64,000 nt of DNA from an uncultured Pseudomonadales bacterium (GCA_905478995.1 CAJQKT010000026.1:1-64000), one strand, 5' to 3'. Positions 43,057 through 53,339 are shown, counted from the first letter of the stretch. Notes: generated from the letters alone by a model not told the origin. A program made the numbers and translations.

Positions 43057-44217
43057 CTAATCCAAAATGCTGCTGTAACCGTCAGAAAATATCTCTCGTC
43101 CAACAATCAACTTCATTACTTCAGAGGTGCCTGCATAAATGCGATTCACTCGCGCATCAGTGAACATCTCACAGATAGGGTACTCACGCATGTAGCCCGC
43201 ACCACCATGTAGCTGCACACCCAAATCAATCATTTTCCATTCAATTTCACTGGTTAGACATTTAACCTTCGCGCCTATCTCAGGCGTTAACTGATCGGCA
43301 TTGAGTAAATCCACACAGTGATCAACATAGGTTTGCGCCATGTCAATTTCCATATCCATTTCGGCCATTTTGAATTGCGTATTTTGCATATGCGCTAACG
43401 TTTTACCGAACATTTTACGCTCCATACAAAACTCACGCGTGATGTTAAAAGCAAGCCGCGCACCAGCAATAAACCCTACTGCCCCTTGCAACCGCTCCTC
43501 GGCAAGGCCGTGCATCAAATACAAAAAACCTTTGCCAGGCTCACCTAACACGTTTTCTTTTGGGATTTTGACATTGCTAAAAAACAACTCCGCTGTATCT
43601 TGTGCCTTCTGCCCCATTTTGTCGAGATTACGGCCGCGCTCGAAGCCTTCCATACCCCGCTCTACAATCAACAGCACCATCGCATGAGGGCTTTCGGCGC
43701 CATCAAGCTTTGCTACCACGATAATGACGTCGGAATTAATGCCGTTTGAAATATACGTTTTTGAGCCGTTCAATACAAAGTGATCGCCCATATCTTTTGC
43801 TGAAGTTCGCATACCCGCCAAGTCACTACCCGCATCAGGCTCGGTCATGGCTATCGCTAATATTTTTTCGCCGCGCACACAGGCCGGCAAGAAACGTTGC
43901 CTTTGCTCTTCATTAGCAAATTTATCAAAATAAGGCCCCACCAAACGGCTGTGCAGTGAGTTATACCAACCCCCACATCCACCTCTGACGGTCTCTTCAA
44001 TAATGATTTGCTCGTAACGAAAGTCATCATCACCCAAGCCGCCATACTTCTCATCAGGCCAGACCATTAAAAAACCTTGCTCACCAGCTTTTTTGAAAAT
44101 CTCACGATCAACAATACCAGCCTCTTTAAATTCCGGCATGCGTGGCGCTACCTCAGTCTCTAAAAAACGACGGTATGCGTCTCTAAACATTACTTGTTCT
44201 TCAGTGAAACTTCTCAT
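43057..44217 (-). CDS. Acyl-CoA dehydrogenase
   Basis: AIAMTEPDAGSDLAGMRTSA; LNGSKTYISNG; QLHGGAGYMREYP; RIYAGTSEVMKLIVGREI. Confidence 0.94.
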   Translation of the reverse strand: MRSFTEEQVMFRDAYRRFLETEVAPRMPEFKEAGIVDREIFKKAGEQGFLMVWPDEKYGGLGDDDFRYEQIIIEETVRGGCGGWYNSLHSRLVGPYFDKFANEEQRQRFLPACVRGEKILAIAMTEPDAGSDLAGMRTSAKDMGDHFVLNGSKTYISNGINSDVIIVVAKLDGAESPHAMVLLIVERGMEGFERGRNLDKMGQKAQDTAELFFSNVKIPKENVLGEPGKGFLYLMHGLAEERLQGAVGFIAGARLAFNITREFCMERKMFGKTLAHMQNTQFKMAEMDMEIDMAQTYVDHCVDLLNADQLTPEIGAKVKCLTSEIEWKMIDLGVQLHGGAGYMREYPICEMFTDARVNRIYAGTSEVMKLIVGREIFSDGYSSILD

Positions 44218-44297
44218 TGCATCTCCCACACTTATCTAATTTTGATGAACCAGCCAAAATTGATTAACAACGCTCAAAAAAGTCGCGGCCTACCAAT

Positions 44298-44330
44298 CAA
44301 AAAAACAAAACGGCCTGCACTGTGCAAGCC
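44298..44330 (-). terminator. Putative Rho-independent terminator downstream of the FadB/J-like gene
   Basis: Minus strand GGCTTGCACAGTGCAGGCCG followed by TTTTGTTTTTTT; one stem mismatch. Confidence 0.55.
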
Positions 44331-44381
44331 CTCGTATTTAGTTAATGGCACAAAATCGGCTGGTCCATTCTTTGCGTTGCA

Positions 44382-46529
44382 TCAAATAAACAGTTCGTTA
44401 GCTGCTAACTTATCTTTAACGATTTGAGGACAAGCAAATCGCTGACCAAATTCAGCCTCAAGCTCGCCACATCTATCAATGAATTTTTGCAAACCGTAGG
44501 TATTCACAAACTGTAAAAAGCCACCCGTCCAAATGGGCGCGCCAATACCCATGATGGAGCCGATATTGCCATCGGCAACGGTACGTAAAACATTGGTTTC
44601 AAGACACTTCAACGTCTCAATGACTTGCCTAAACAACAGCCGGTCTTTTATGTCTTCATCGTCAAAGGTTTTACTCTCGTCGTAATATAAGTCGTAAAGT
44701 CCTGGCCAAATATACTTTTCACCATTTTCAGGGTACTCATAATAGCCACCCCCATGATGCCTACCGCCGCGGCCATTATCGGTGATCATATCTTTGATAA
44801 TGCGGCGATTATTGTCACCCTCACCCCATTGATCAAGCACACCCATCTCTTCCCAAGTCTCCATCGCTTTACGACTTAACTCCAAGCTCGTTTCATCTTG
44901 CACCGCAAGAGGACCAACCGGCATCCCTAGCGCTTGGCCCAGATTATCGAGCTTAACCGGATGGCAACCTTCGGTGAGAATACGGCCGCCTTCATCAAGG
45001 TAGGTGCCGAACGTTCTCGACGTAAAAAACGCCAGTGAATCATTAACAACAATCGGCGTTTTACGAATTTGCATGGTGTAATCAAAGGCCTTGGCCAGAG
45101 CCTCATCACTGGTTTTTTCACCGCAAATGATCTCAACCAATGGCATTTTATCAACCGGGGAAAAGAAGTGGATGCCGATAAAGTTTTCAGGTCTAGCGCT
45201 GCCCTCGGCCAATTGTGTAATCGGCAAAGTAGAGGTATTCGAACCCCAAAACCCATCGTCAGAAAGATACTTTTCAGTAGCAGCCGTAATTTTATTTTTC
45301 AGCTGAATGTTTTCAAAAACAGCTTCAATGATTAAGTCGCAACCCTGTAGGTCTTCATCATTAGCCGTAGGGGTAATTAAGCCGAGTATGGCTTGCGCTT
45401 TAGCTTCATCCATACGTCGACGCGACACCTGCTTTTGCAACAACTTTTCTGAGTAGGCCTTGCCCGCCTCAGCCGCATCATGGGAGATATCTTTTAACAC
45501 AACTTCAATACCCGCCATTGCCGACACATAAGCAATACCCTGCCCCATCATGCCGGCACCCAAAATACCCACTTTGCGCGTCAGGTTTTTCTCAATATTT
45601 TTTGGTCGACTTGCGCCGCCGTTGACCTTATTAAGCCCAAAGAAAAACGTAGAAATCATGTTTTTAGCTTGTGGAGTCATCACCAACTGCGTCAAGCCAC
45701 GGCTTTCTACGCGCTGCGCGGTGTCAAAATCAACCAGCGTGGCCTGAAAAGCCGTATCAAGAATAACTTCAGGAGCCGGTAACAAGCCTCGCGTTTTTTG
45801 GCGAAGCATGGCAGGTGCCATCATTGCCATTTGGGCATTTTTAGGCGAGTTGATTTTTCCACCAGGAATGCGAAAGTCCTTAGCATCCCAAGGTTGGACA
45901 GATGACGCTTCGTCACCTTGACTGGCAAGAATATAAGCCTTGGCTTTAGGCACAAGGTCTTCTAGCTTGTCGACCGTCTCATCAATCATACCCGCGGCTA
46001 CGGCTTTTTCTGGCGTAACCTTTTTACCCTCAAGTAAGTAAGGCAAGGCTTTTTCTATACCCAGCAAGTTAGTCAGTCGCACCACACCGCCGCCACCAGG
46101 AAGCAAGCCTAAGCCCACTTCAGGCAAACCCAGTTGAACCGACTTGTGCTTATACGCAATGCGATGATTACAAGCCAAGCAAATTTCATAGCCACCGCCC
46201 AATGCTGCACCGTTAATTGCCGCCACTATTGGCACGGGCATTAATTCTAACGTTCTAAACTCTCGCTTAACCGCTTCAATCCCCTCAAAGAATTTTTGCT
46301 CCATACCCGGCTCTGCCGCTAGTAAACTATGCAAGTTACCGCCTGCAAAAAAAGTCTTTTTAGCGGAGGCGAAAATCACCCCGATCAAACCGCTTTCCTG
46401 AGTTAAACGTTCAACCGCAGCGCTCAATGCTGGTAAAAACTCATCATTCATGGAATTGACAGGACCCGTCATATCCATGGTTATGGTGACGATACCATCG
46501 GTATCTTTTTCGTAGTTAAATACACTCAT
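44382..46529 (-). CDS. 3-hydroxyacyl-CoA dehydrogenase / enoyl-CoA hydratase (FadB/FadJ-type multifunctional protein)
   Basis: Crotonase domain AAINGAALGGGYEICLACNHRI; HAD domain KVGILGAGMMGQGIAYVSA; NFIGIHFFSPVDKMPLVEII. Confidence 0.94.
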   Translation of the reverse strand: MSVFNYEKDTDGIVTITMDMTGPVNSMNDEFLPALSAAVERLTQESGLIGVIFASAKKTFFAGGNLHSLLAAEPGMEQKFFEGIEAVKREFRTLELMPVPIVAAINGAALGGGYEICLACNHRIAYKHKSVQLGLPEVGLGLLPGGGGVVRLTNLLGIEKALPYLLEGKKVTPEKAVAAGMIDETVDKLEDLVPKAKAYILASQGDEASSVQPWDAKDFRIPGGKINSPKNAQMAMMAPAMLRQKTRGLLPAPEVILDTAFQATLVDFDTAQRVESRGLTQLVMTPQAKNMISTFFFGLNKVNGGASRPKNIEKNLTRKVGILGAGMMGQGIAYVSAMAGIEVVLKDISHDAAEAGKAYSEKLLQKQVSRRRMDEAKAQAILGLITPTANDEDLQGCDLIIEAVFENIQLKNKITAATEKYLSDDGFWGSNTSTLPITQLAEGSARPENFIGIHFFSPVDKMPLVEIICGEKTSDEALAKAFDYTMQIRKTPIVVNDSLAFFTSRTFGTYLDEGGRILTEGCHPVKLDNLGQALGMPVGPLAVQDETSLELSRKAMETWEEMGVLDQWGEGDNNRRIIKDMITDNGRGGRHHGGGYYEYPENGEKYIWPGLYDLYYDESKTFDDEDIKDRLLFRQVIETLKCLETNVLRTVADGNIGSIMGIGAPIWTGGFLQFVNTYGLQKFIDRCGELEAEFGQRFACPQIVKDKLAANELFI

Positions 46530-46623
46530 GTTAAATTCTCTTCTTTAATCGTTGCGAATACCTGCCATGCAGGCCACTCATTAATACGTAGTTTATTCTG
46601 CCGCTATTGCGTGCTGCCTGCCC

Positions 46624-47832
46624 TTAGACGCGCTCGATGATGCACGAAATACCCATGCCACCACCTACGCATAGGGAGAGCATGCCGCGCTTCAGTTGAC
46701 GGCGCTCAAGTTCATCTAACATAGTGCTTACTAAACAGGCCCCGGTGGCGCCTAACGGATGCCCCATGGCAATAGAGCCACCATTAACGTTGGTGATCTC
46801 ATGGTCGATATCGAGGTCCTTCATATAACGTAGAGCGACTGATGCGAAGGCTTCATTAATCTCCCAAAGGTCGATGTCATCTTTGCTCAAGCCGGCTTTG
46901 GCAAGGCATTTTTTTGCCGCGGGGCCGGGGCCAATAAGCATGATAATAGGATCGGTGGCAAGTACCGCTGTTGCAACGATTCTGCCACGCGGCGTTAGAC
47001 CGAGATCTTTACCCGCTTTTTCACTACCCACGAGCACGGCACTAGCGCCATCAACAATGCCTGAAGAATTACCCGGCGTGTGCACGTGATTGATGCGATC
47101 AAGCTGATTGTATTTATTTAAAATAATATCGTCGAAGCCAAAAGGCCCCATCGCTTCAAACGAAGCACGCAAGCCAGCAAGCCCCTCCATCGTGGTATGC
47201 GGTTTAATAAAATCGTCTCGTTCTAAAATATGCAAACCGTTGATATCCTTCACCGGCACGACTGAATTATCAAAGTAGCCGCTATCTCGCGCCAATGTTG
47301 CACGCTGCTGTGAGGCCATGGCATAAGCATCAACATCTTCGCGCGAGTAACCCTCTAACGTTGCTATCGTATCGGCTCCAATGCCTTGAGGCACAAAACC
47401 TGTTTTTAAAGCAAACGCCGCATCGGTTGCCATGGCACCGCCATTGCTCCCCATCGGCACGCGTGACATACATTCCACTCCGCCGGCCACAACTAGATCT
47501 TCCCAGCCCGAGGCAATTTTTTGCGCAGCAATGTTCACCGCTTCAAGACCTGAGGCACAAAATCGATCTAGCTGAACACCACCAACGGACTCGTCCCAAT
47601 CAGCATTTTGCACAATCATCTTTGTCACATCGCTACCCTGTTCTCCTACCGGCGATACACAACCCATCACAACGTCATCGACATAGGAGGTATCTAAGTC
47701 ATGGCGTTGCTGAATTTCGCGCAGCAAGCCCGCACCGAGATCAATGGGCTTTACTTCATGCAAGCTGCCATCTTTTTTACCCTTGCTACGCGGTGTACGA
47801 ACGGCTTCATAAATATAGGCGTGGTTACTCAT
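46624..47832 (-). CDS. Acetyl-CoA C-acyltransferase (thiolase)
   Basis: [69 protein letters not shown]. Confidence 0.95.
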   Translation of the reverse strand: MSNHAYIYEAVRTPRSKGKKDGSLHEVKPIDLGAGLLREIQQRHDLDTSYVDDVVMGCVSPVGEQGSDVTKMIVQNADWDESVGGVQLDRFCASGLEAVNIAAQKIASGWEDLVVAGGVECMSRVPMGSNGGAMATDAAFALKTGFVPQGIGADTIATLEGYSREDVDAYAMASQQRATLARDSGYFDNSVVPVKDINGLHILERDDFIKPHTTMEGLAGLRASFEAMGPFGFDDIILNKYNQLDRINHVHTPGNSSGIVDGASAVLVGSEKAGKDLGLTPRGRIVATAVLATDPIIMLIGPGPAAKKCLAKAGLSKDDIDLWEINEAFASVALRYMKDLDIDHEITNVNGGSIAMGHPLGATGACLVSTMLDELERRQLKRGMLSLCVGGGMGISCIIERV

Positions 47833-48082
47833 CTAAAACCTCTTTGCTATTAAATCAATGGAAAAAAGTAGAACTGCATCGACCCGCACTAAAATACCGA
47901 ATAGGTGGGCGGGACAGGAATTGCTGGGGTTTTTCAATTCTTTAAGCCTGTGCCTTGCAGCGCGTAATACGCCACAATGGAAGCGCAGTATGCAAGGAAA
48001 CAGTGCTAATTACAGTGACCGCAGGTATACACAAAAGAGACATTTGGTTACACTAATAGATCATTTTTGCTGATTTAATCCT

Positions 48083-49114
48083 ATGGAATCGTCCACCGTC
48101 TCCTCGAGCTTCACCCTCAACTTAATTGAAGGCGCGCGCCAAGCTGGGCACGATACCGACACGTTACTGCTTAATAGCAACATTTCTCCCGCTCTTTTGC
48201 AGCAGCCCGGCTCGCGAGTGACCTACCTCCAGCAATCAAAGCTATCGCTTGCCCTCATGGAGCTGATGCAAGATGAAATGATGGGGCTCTTAGACAGGCC
48301 CATAAAACCCCACACCTTTAAAATGCTGGCCTACGGTGCAATCAATGCCAAGACTGTGGGCGACGCCATTAAGATTTGGGAGCAAGCCACTAAAGTGTTG
48401 GATATAGGGCTACAAATGTCCGTGCAATATGACGAGCAGCAGGCGTATTGCACTGTTAGACAAGAGTACCCGGGACAGATGAAAAATGCTTACGCTGTGG
48501 AGCACTGCCTGTTCACCTATCACCGCATGCTGTGCTGGCTGGCCGATCAAATGATTCCTATTGCGGCTGTCGAACTTGAATACTCTAAACCTGATTACGC
48601 CGAGGAATATCGCCGCCTTTTTATTAATGCACCTATTCGCTACGACTGTGAACGCTCTAAAATAGTATTTAGCCGAAGAGTACTGGCGGTAAAAAACATA
48701 CGCGACTTCACCCAACTCAAAGAATTTTTGAGGCAAATGCCTTTAAATATGTTTTCTACCCATTACGACGCGCTGCATTTTTCGGCCAAAATTAGACAGT
48801 GGCTAGAGCGGTGTCTAATCAAAAATAATCAGCTGCCCGATATTATTCAAACGGCCGAACATTTTCAGAGCCAGCCGCAAACATTGCGCCGCACGCTGGC
48901 CAAAGAAGGCATCACCTTTAAAGAAATCAAGTCGGCTACACAACGCGACTTTGCTATCGATTTAATTAACAACGAGCAAAAAAGCGTGGAGGCTATGGCC
49001 TTTGAACTGGGCTTTTCCGAGCGCGCAGCATTTATTCGTGCATTCAAACGGTGGACCGGACTAACTCCGCTTGCTTATCGCAAGCTGAGTCAGGCCAGTG
49101 CTGAAAACAACTAG
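48083..49114 (+). CDS. AraC family transcriptional regulator (Arabinose_bd-type N-terminus)
   Basis: C-terminal HTH SVEAMAFELGFSERAAFIRAFKRWTGLTPLAYRK; divergent from the thiolase. Confidence 0.9.
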   Translation: MESSTVSSSFTLNLIEGARQAGHDTDTLLLNSNISPALLQQPGSRVTYLQQSKLSLALMELMQDEMMGLLDRPIKPHTFKMLAYGAINAKTVGDAIKIWEQATKVLDIGLQMSVQYDEQQAYCTVRQEYPGQMKNAYAVEHCLFTYHRMLCWLADQMIPIAAVELEYSKPDYAEEYRRLFINAPIRYDCERSKIVFSRRVLAVKNIRDFTQLKEFLRQMPLNMFSTHYDALHFSAKIRQWLERCLIKNNQLPDIIQTAEHFQSQPQTLRRTLAKEGITFKEIKSATQRDFAIDLINNEQKSVEAMAFELGFSERAAFIRAFKRWTGLTPLAYRKLSQASAENN

Positions 49115-49118
49115 CTGC

Positions 49119-50135
49119 CTAGATAAGGTCAACGGCCAAATCGGAAAGTACATGAACGGTTTTACCCACGTCTAGCGCCTTTTCATTGGATGCATTACCC
49201 ATCAGTGCACGCTTATAAACGCCCTGGCAAATAGAGCATAAGCGGAAGAAACTAAAAACCAAATAAAAATTCCAGTTAGGAATATTTTCGATCCCGCGCA
49301 ACTCGCAGTACCGAGCAACAATTTCTTCTTCGCTAGGCACGCCAAGCTCTTGCCTATCGAGCCCCGCTAAACCCGGCATAGAAATACCGCCAGGCAGACG
49401 CAAGCCCATACAAAAATAAGCCAAATCGGCCACGGGGTTACCGAGGGTTGATAACTCCCAATCGAGCACCGCAATAATACGAGGCTCTTGGGCATGCAAT
49501 ATAACGTTGTCGAGGCGGTAATCACCGTGCAAGAGCGTAACGTTTTCAATATCAGCAGGCATGTTTGCCGGTAGCCAACTAATAAGCTGCTCTATATTGT
49601 CGATAGTTTCGGTTTCAGCGGCTCGATACTGTTTCGTCCACAGGCCTATTTGGCGCTCAAAATAATTTTTGCCCTTGCCATAGTCGCTCAGCCCCACCGC
49701 CTCTAAATCGACGTTGTGAATGGCTGCCATTACCTCAATTAACTGGTGGTGCACCAAACCTCGCTGAGGTTTATCTAATTCGGGCAATGCGGCGTTCCAA
49801 AATATCCTGCCTGCCTCGTAGCTCATTACATAAAACATGCTACCGATGACACTGCGATCTTCACACAAATGGTAGGCAATGGGCACTGGCACATGGGTAT
49901 CACGCAGTGCCGATATCACTTTAAATTCTCGGTCTACCGCATGAGCCGACTTGAGCAACTCACCCGGCGGTTGACGACGTAAAACATATTGCCCGCTGTT
50001 CGCTGTAATTAAAAACGTAGGGTTAGACTGACCGCCAGAAAATTTTTCTATCGACTGCAGCCCCTCAAATGATTCTATATGTGAGCTTAAGTAGTTGCCA
50101 AGAGACTCAGCATCTAATGAAGAGGTACTAGACAT
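49119..50135 (-). CDS. Phosphotransferase family protein, ACAD10/ACAD11 kinase-domain-like (APH fold)
   Basis: FSGGQSNPTFLITANSGQYVLRRQPPGELLKSAHAVDREFKV; YVMSYEAGRIFW; LLHGDYRLDNVILHAQEPRIIAVLDWELSTLGNPVADLAYF. Confidence 0.9.
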   Translation of the reverse strand: MSSTSSLDAESLGNYLSSHIESFEGLQSIEKFSGGQSNPTFLITANSGQYVLRRQPPGELLKSAHAVDREFKVISALRDTHVPVPIAYHLCEDRSVIGSMFYVMSYEAGRIFWNAALPELDKPQRGLVHHQLIEVMAAIHNVDLEAVGLSDYGKGKNYFERQIGLWTKQYRAAETETIDNIEQLISWLPANMPADIENVTLLHGDYRLDNVILHAQEPRIIAVLDWELSTLGNPVADLAYFCMGLRLPGGISMPGLAGLDRQELGVPSEEEIVARYCELRGIENIPNWNFYLVFSFFRLCSICQGVYKRALMGNASNEKALDVGKTVHVLSDLAVDLI

Positions 50136-50250
50136 AATGCTATTCCATAAAATGAAGTGATGACCTAATTTATTTCAAAGCAACCCAATCTGAGTGTTGC
50201 CACTTAAGAGGGACAAAACATTTAACTCTGCTTAATCACAGCTGTTGCAT

Positions 50251-51303
50251 CTAAAATGCAAGAGCGTAACGCTTGAGCGCAGCCGCCACATCGGCTGCCA
50301 ACTCATCTTCATAAGGCATGCCAAAGGCGGCAATATTTTCACGCAGGTTCTCCATGCTTGTGGCACCAATAATGGTAGATGTAACGCCATGAACCTGATC
50401 ACACCAGAGCAACGCCAATTGCGCCACAGTAAGGCCATGCTTCTGCGCTATTGCCTGATAGGCTGAAACAGCCTCGTCTACCTGCTCACTAGCACGAATA
50501 AGCCCTTGGCGCTGCGTCATTGTCCAACGACTGCCCTCTGGACGAGCTCCTTTAAGGTATTTACCACTAAGTACACCACCTCCTAAAGGCGACCAAGGCA
50601 AATAAGCCACGTCTTCCATTGCGCAGGTTTCTACCACGTAGGGAAAGTCGATATGCTTCAATAAATTAAATTCATTCTGAATGGAGGTTATTCGTGGCAA
50701 GTTATGCTCTTTGGCCAGCTCAATATATTTGCCAATACCCCACGGCGTATCATCCGACAAACCACAAAAACGAACTTTTCCCGCCTGCACACACTGGTGC
50801 AAGCCTTTGAGTATGTCGTGCATACTATCCAGTGCCTGCGCGGCATTAGTCTTACCGTAATCAATACTATTTGGCCAGTGACGCCCGAAGTGTGGGTGTA
50901 GATGATTAGGCCAATGCAGCTGAAACAGATCAATGTAGTCGGTTTGTAAACGCGCTAACGAATTATCGACCGCCTCAATAACCGCATCACCCGTAATAGG
51001 TCCACCGTCACGGACCCAAGGCAAACCCTTGCCGGAGATTTTTGTTGCCAACACAATATCACTGCGCTTGGCTTTATTATTGGCCAGCCAATGACCCAGT
51101 ATGGTTTCGGTTGTTCCGTAAGTCTCGGGAGCTGGTGGTATGGCATACATTTCTGCGGTATCAACAAAATTAATGCCCTGCTCGAGCGCATAAGCCATTT
51201 GATCGTTGGCATCTTGCTGCGTATTTTGCACACCCCACGTCATGGTGCCCAGACAAACCCGAGAAACCTCAAGCCCGCTACTGCCTAGTGTCGAGTATTT
51301 CAT
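50251..51303 (-). CDS. Aldo/keto reductase (Tas-like)
   Basis: MKYSTLGSSGLEVSRVCLGTMTWG; FVDTAEMYAIPP; IDLFQLHWP. Confidence 0.93.
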   Translation of the reverse strand: MKYSTLGSSGLEVSRVCLGTMTWGVQNTQQDANDQMAYALEQGINFVDTAEMYAIPPAPETYGTTETILGHWLANNKAKRSDIVLATKISGKGLPWVRDGGPITGDAVIEAVDNSLARLQTDYIDLFQLHWPNHLHPHFGRHWPNSIDYGKTNAAQALDSMHDILKGLHQCVQAGKVRFCGLSDDTPWGIGKYIELAKEHNLPRITSIQNEFNLLKHIDFPYVVETCAMEDVAYLPWSPLGGGVLSGKYLKGARPEGSRWTMTQRQGLIRASEQVDEAVSAYQAIAQKHGLTVAQLALLWCDQVHGVTSTIIGATSMENLRENIAAFGMPYEDELAADVAAALKRYALAF

Positions 51304-51704
51304 TATTTACGCTCTCAGTGAATTTGATGACTGGAGTTCAGCGCCTCGTTAAAAAGCACTCCAACTGAAGGCGAGGATGATAGCAAGCTTGAAGACATGA
51401 ATCGACCGCTGCACGCCTCAGCGCTCGCTTTTTAGCAGTATTCAAACTTTGCTGATAATAGTTAAGTTAACAGCGTGCACAAATTCGCACCCTTCAAGCG
51501 CTACGTTCTTCTGCCGCCTGTGCCTACTAGCAACATCAAAAAGTGGCAGTCAACTGACAACACCATATCAAAATCAAACTAATAATTACCACCGAGCGCA
51601 GTGCACGAGCTCTGCACCTTTATATATAATTTGGGCGCACACAGGCTTACTCACAGGCTGTAAACTCAGGCCTGTTCGCCATTATTAGCTTAAGAGAAAT
51701 TACC

Positions 51705-52433
51705 ATGCTGGCAACACCACACTCACGCTGGGCAGCCTTTGCTATTCATTTGGCCATAAGCGCTTTCGTTTTTATTGCGCTAGCCGCAGTCATTATTTTT
51801 GTTTGGTACCCAGGGTTTTTATTTCAAACCGATGGTGGCTGGCAAGGCATTCGCCTGATTGCTGGCATTGACCTGATTTTAGGGCCGTTACTCACACTTA
51901 TTGTTTACAACAAAGCCAAAAAAAGCCTGCCTATAGATTTATCTATTATTGCTTTGGTGCAAATTTCAGCCCTGTGCGCGGGCAGCTATTTAGTATATCA
52001 GGAGCGCCCGCTGGCCATTATATTTGCCGATAATAAATTCATCACCATGTCGCATAACTCTTTTGCTTTTTCGGGTCTCAACCCAGAAGAAATTCCGTTA
52101 GTGCAGCAACACAAAAAGCCGGTTTGGATTTATGCTAGCAGCCAACCAAATATGCCGGGTGAAACCAACACACAGGCGTTTGCTCGATTGGGCCCCAAGC
52201 ATCTGCGAGTAGACGACTACCGGCGCTTTTCTAACTATAAAAATAATTTGTACAAGGAGGGGGTGCTGCAGCTAGAAAACCAGCAAAGCTACAAAGCAAC
52301 TGACAATATCCGTTACTTAAAAATGATTTCACGCTACTTTGAAGGCTATTTAGCGTTTGATATTGCCAACGAAAAGGTAATTCGCACCATCATTACTAAC
52401 AGCACTGATGTCTACGGAGTTCGTAGCAATTAA
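51705..52433 (+). CDS. TfpX/TfpZ family type IV pilin accessory protein
   Basis: WYPGFLFQTDGGWQGIRLIAGIDLILGPLLTLIVYN membrane topology typical of the family; adjacent to pilin genes. Confidence 0.85.
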   Translation: MLATPHSRWAAFAIHLAISAFVFIALAAVIIFVWYPGFLFQTDGGWQGIRLIAGIDLILGPLLTLIVYNKAKKSLPIDLSIIALVQISALCAGSYLVYQERPLAIIFADNKFITMSHNSFAFSGLNPEEIPLVQQHKKPVWIYASSQPNMPGETNTQAFARLGPKHLRVDDYRRFSNYKNNLYKEGVLQLENQQSYKATDNIRYLKMISRYFEGYLAFDIANEKVIRTIITNSTDVYGVRSN

Positions 52434-52488
52434 AACAGCCATGTTGTGGCGTTAATGTCAGCGAAGACGTTATGTCCAATTAAGCGCT

Positions 52489-52896
52489 TTAGCAAAGCTC
52501 TGCATTGGCGCACGTTTTAGCCCAAGAGCTGATGGGCGTACCGCTTTCACCACCAGAGGGCACTAAAATATATTTGTCGTTACTTGAAATACCTTTGTAT
52601 TCATTGGGAGTAACAATAATACAACCATCGATAACTGACACCGAGGCCACCACTGCAGACGGTGCTGGTGATGACGGAATACCATTTTGCCCGAGGTCAC
52701 AATCGTTGATGTCATTAGTAAACGAGCAAAGCTCTACTGCAGCCTTAAAAGCGGTAGCAGCCACAACAACCTCGGTATAGGCCGCTTTTTTCGTGTAAGA
52801 CGTGTACGAAGGAAGTGCCACGGACGTCACAACCCCAATAATGGCGACCACAATCATTAATTCAATGAGTGTAAAACCACGTTGAGCCGTTACCAT
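52489..52896 (-). CDS. Type IV pilin (PilA paralogue 1)
   Basis: QRG^[14 protein letters not shown] prepilin motif; C-terminal Cys pair KTCANAELC. Confidence 0.92.
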   Translation of the reverse strand: MVTAQRGFTLIELMIVVAIIGVVTSVALPSYTSYTKKAAYTEVVVAATAFKAAVELCSFTNDINDCDLGQNGIPSSPAPSAVVASVSVIDGCIIVTPNEYKGISSNDKYILVPSGGESGTPISSWAKTCANAELC

Positions 52897-53016
52897 ATTC
52901 TAATTCCTATCTTGATGTGCCCAATAAACATTACGCCAACTGCGGTTAAACCCGCGTATTTAAAGTTGAAGGAAGCTGCTCAGAGGAACCTACTAGAAAC
53001 ACCGCGAGAATGACTC

Positions 53017-53055
53017 ACGCCTTTGCATCTAACGCCTTTGCATCTAACGCCATTC
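53017..53055. repeat. 15-bp tandem repeat between pilin genes (2 perfect copies + partial third)
   Basis: ACGCCTTTGCATCTA x2 then ACGCCATTC. Confidence 0.8.
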
Positions 53056-53339
53056 AATAGTCTAGACCATGCGCAAACACTTTTTTTGAAAATTGCGCCA
53101 GACGGCGCCATCGATAACGCCAGCGCCCCATCATGAGGCACTCACCACCATGCCTTGGCAGGTAAGTTAAGTTTGCGGCAGGCTGAACCTACTAATACGA
53201 TAGAAATGAAATAAAATAAAATAAAAGAGGAACTGGAAGCCAAAACTCAAGACTTACAGGTAGCATTGGCGCAATTATCTTACGCAATCATGATAGCCAC
53301 CGAGGCTCACTAAAGCAGCCCAGTTAATAAGGCAAGTCT

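Noticed and set aside
47295-47945. 216-aa plus-strand ORF antisense to the thiolase
   Set aside because: Long but fully antisense to a clearly conserved gene, with no family motif.
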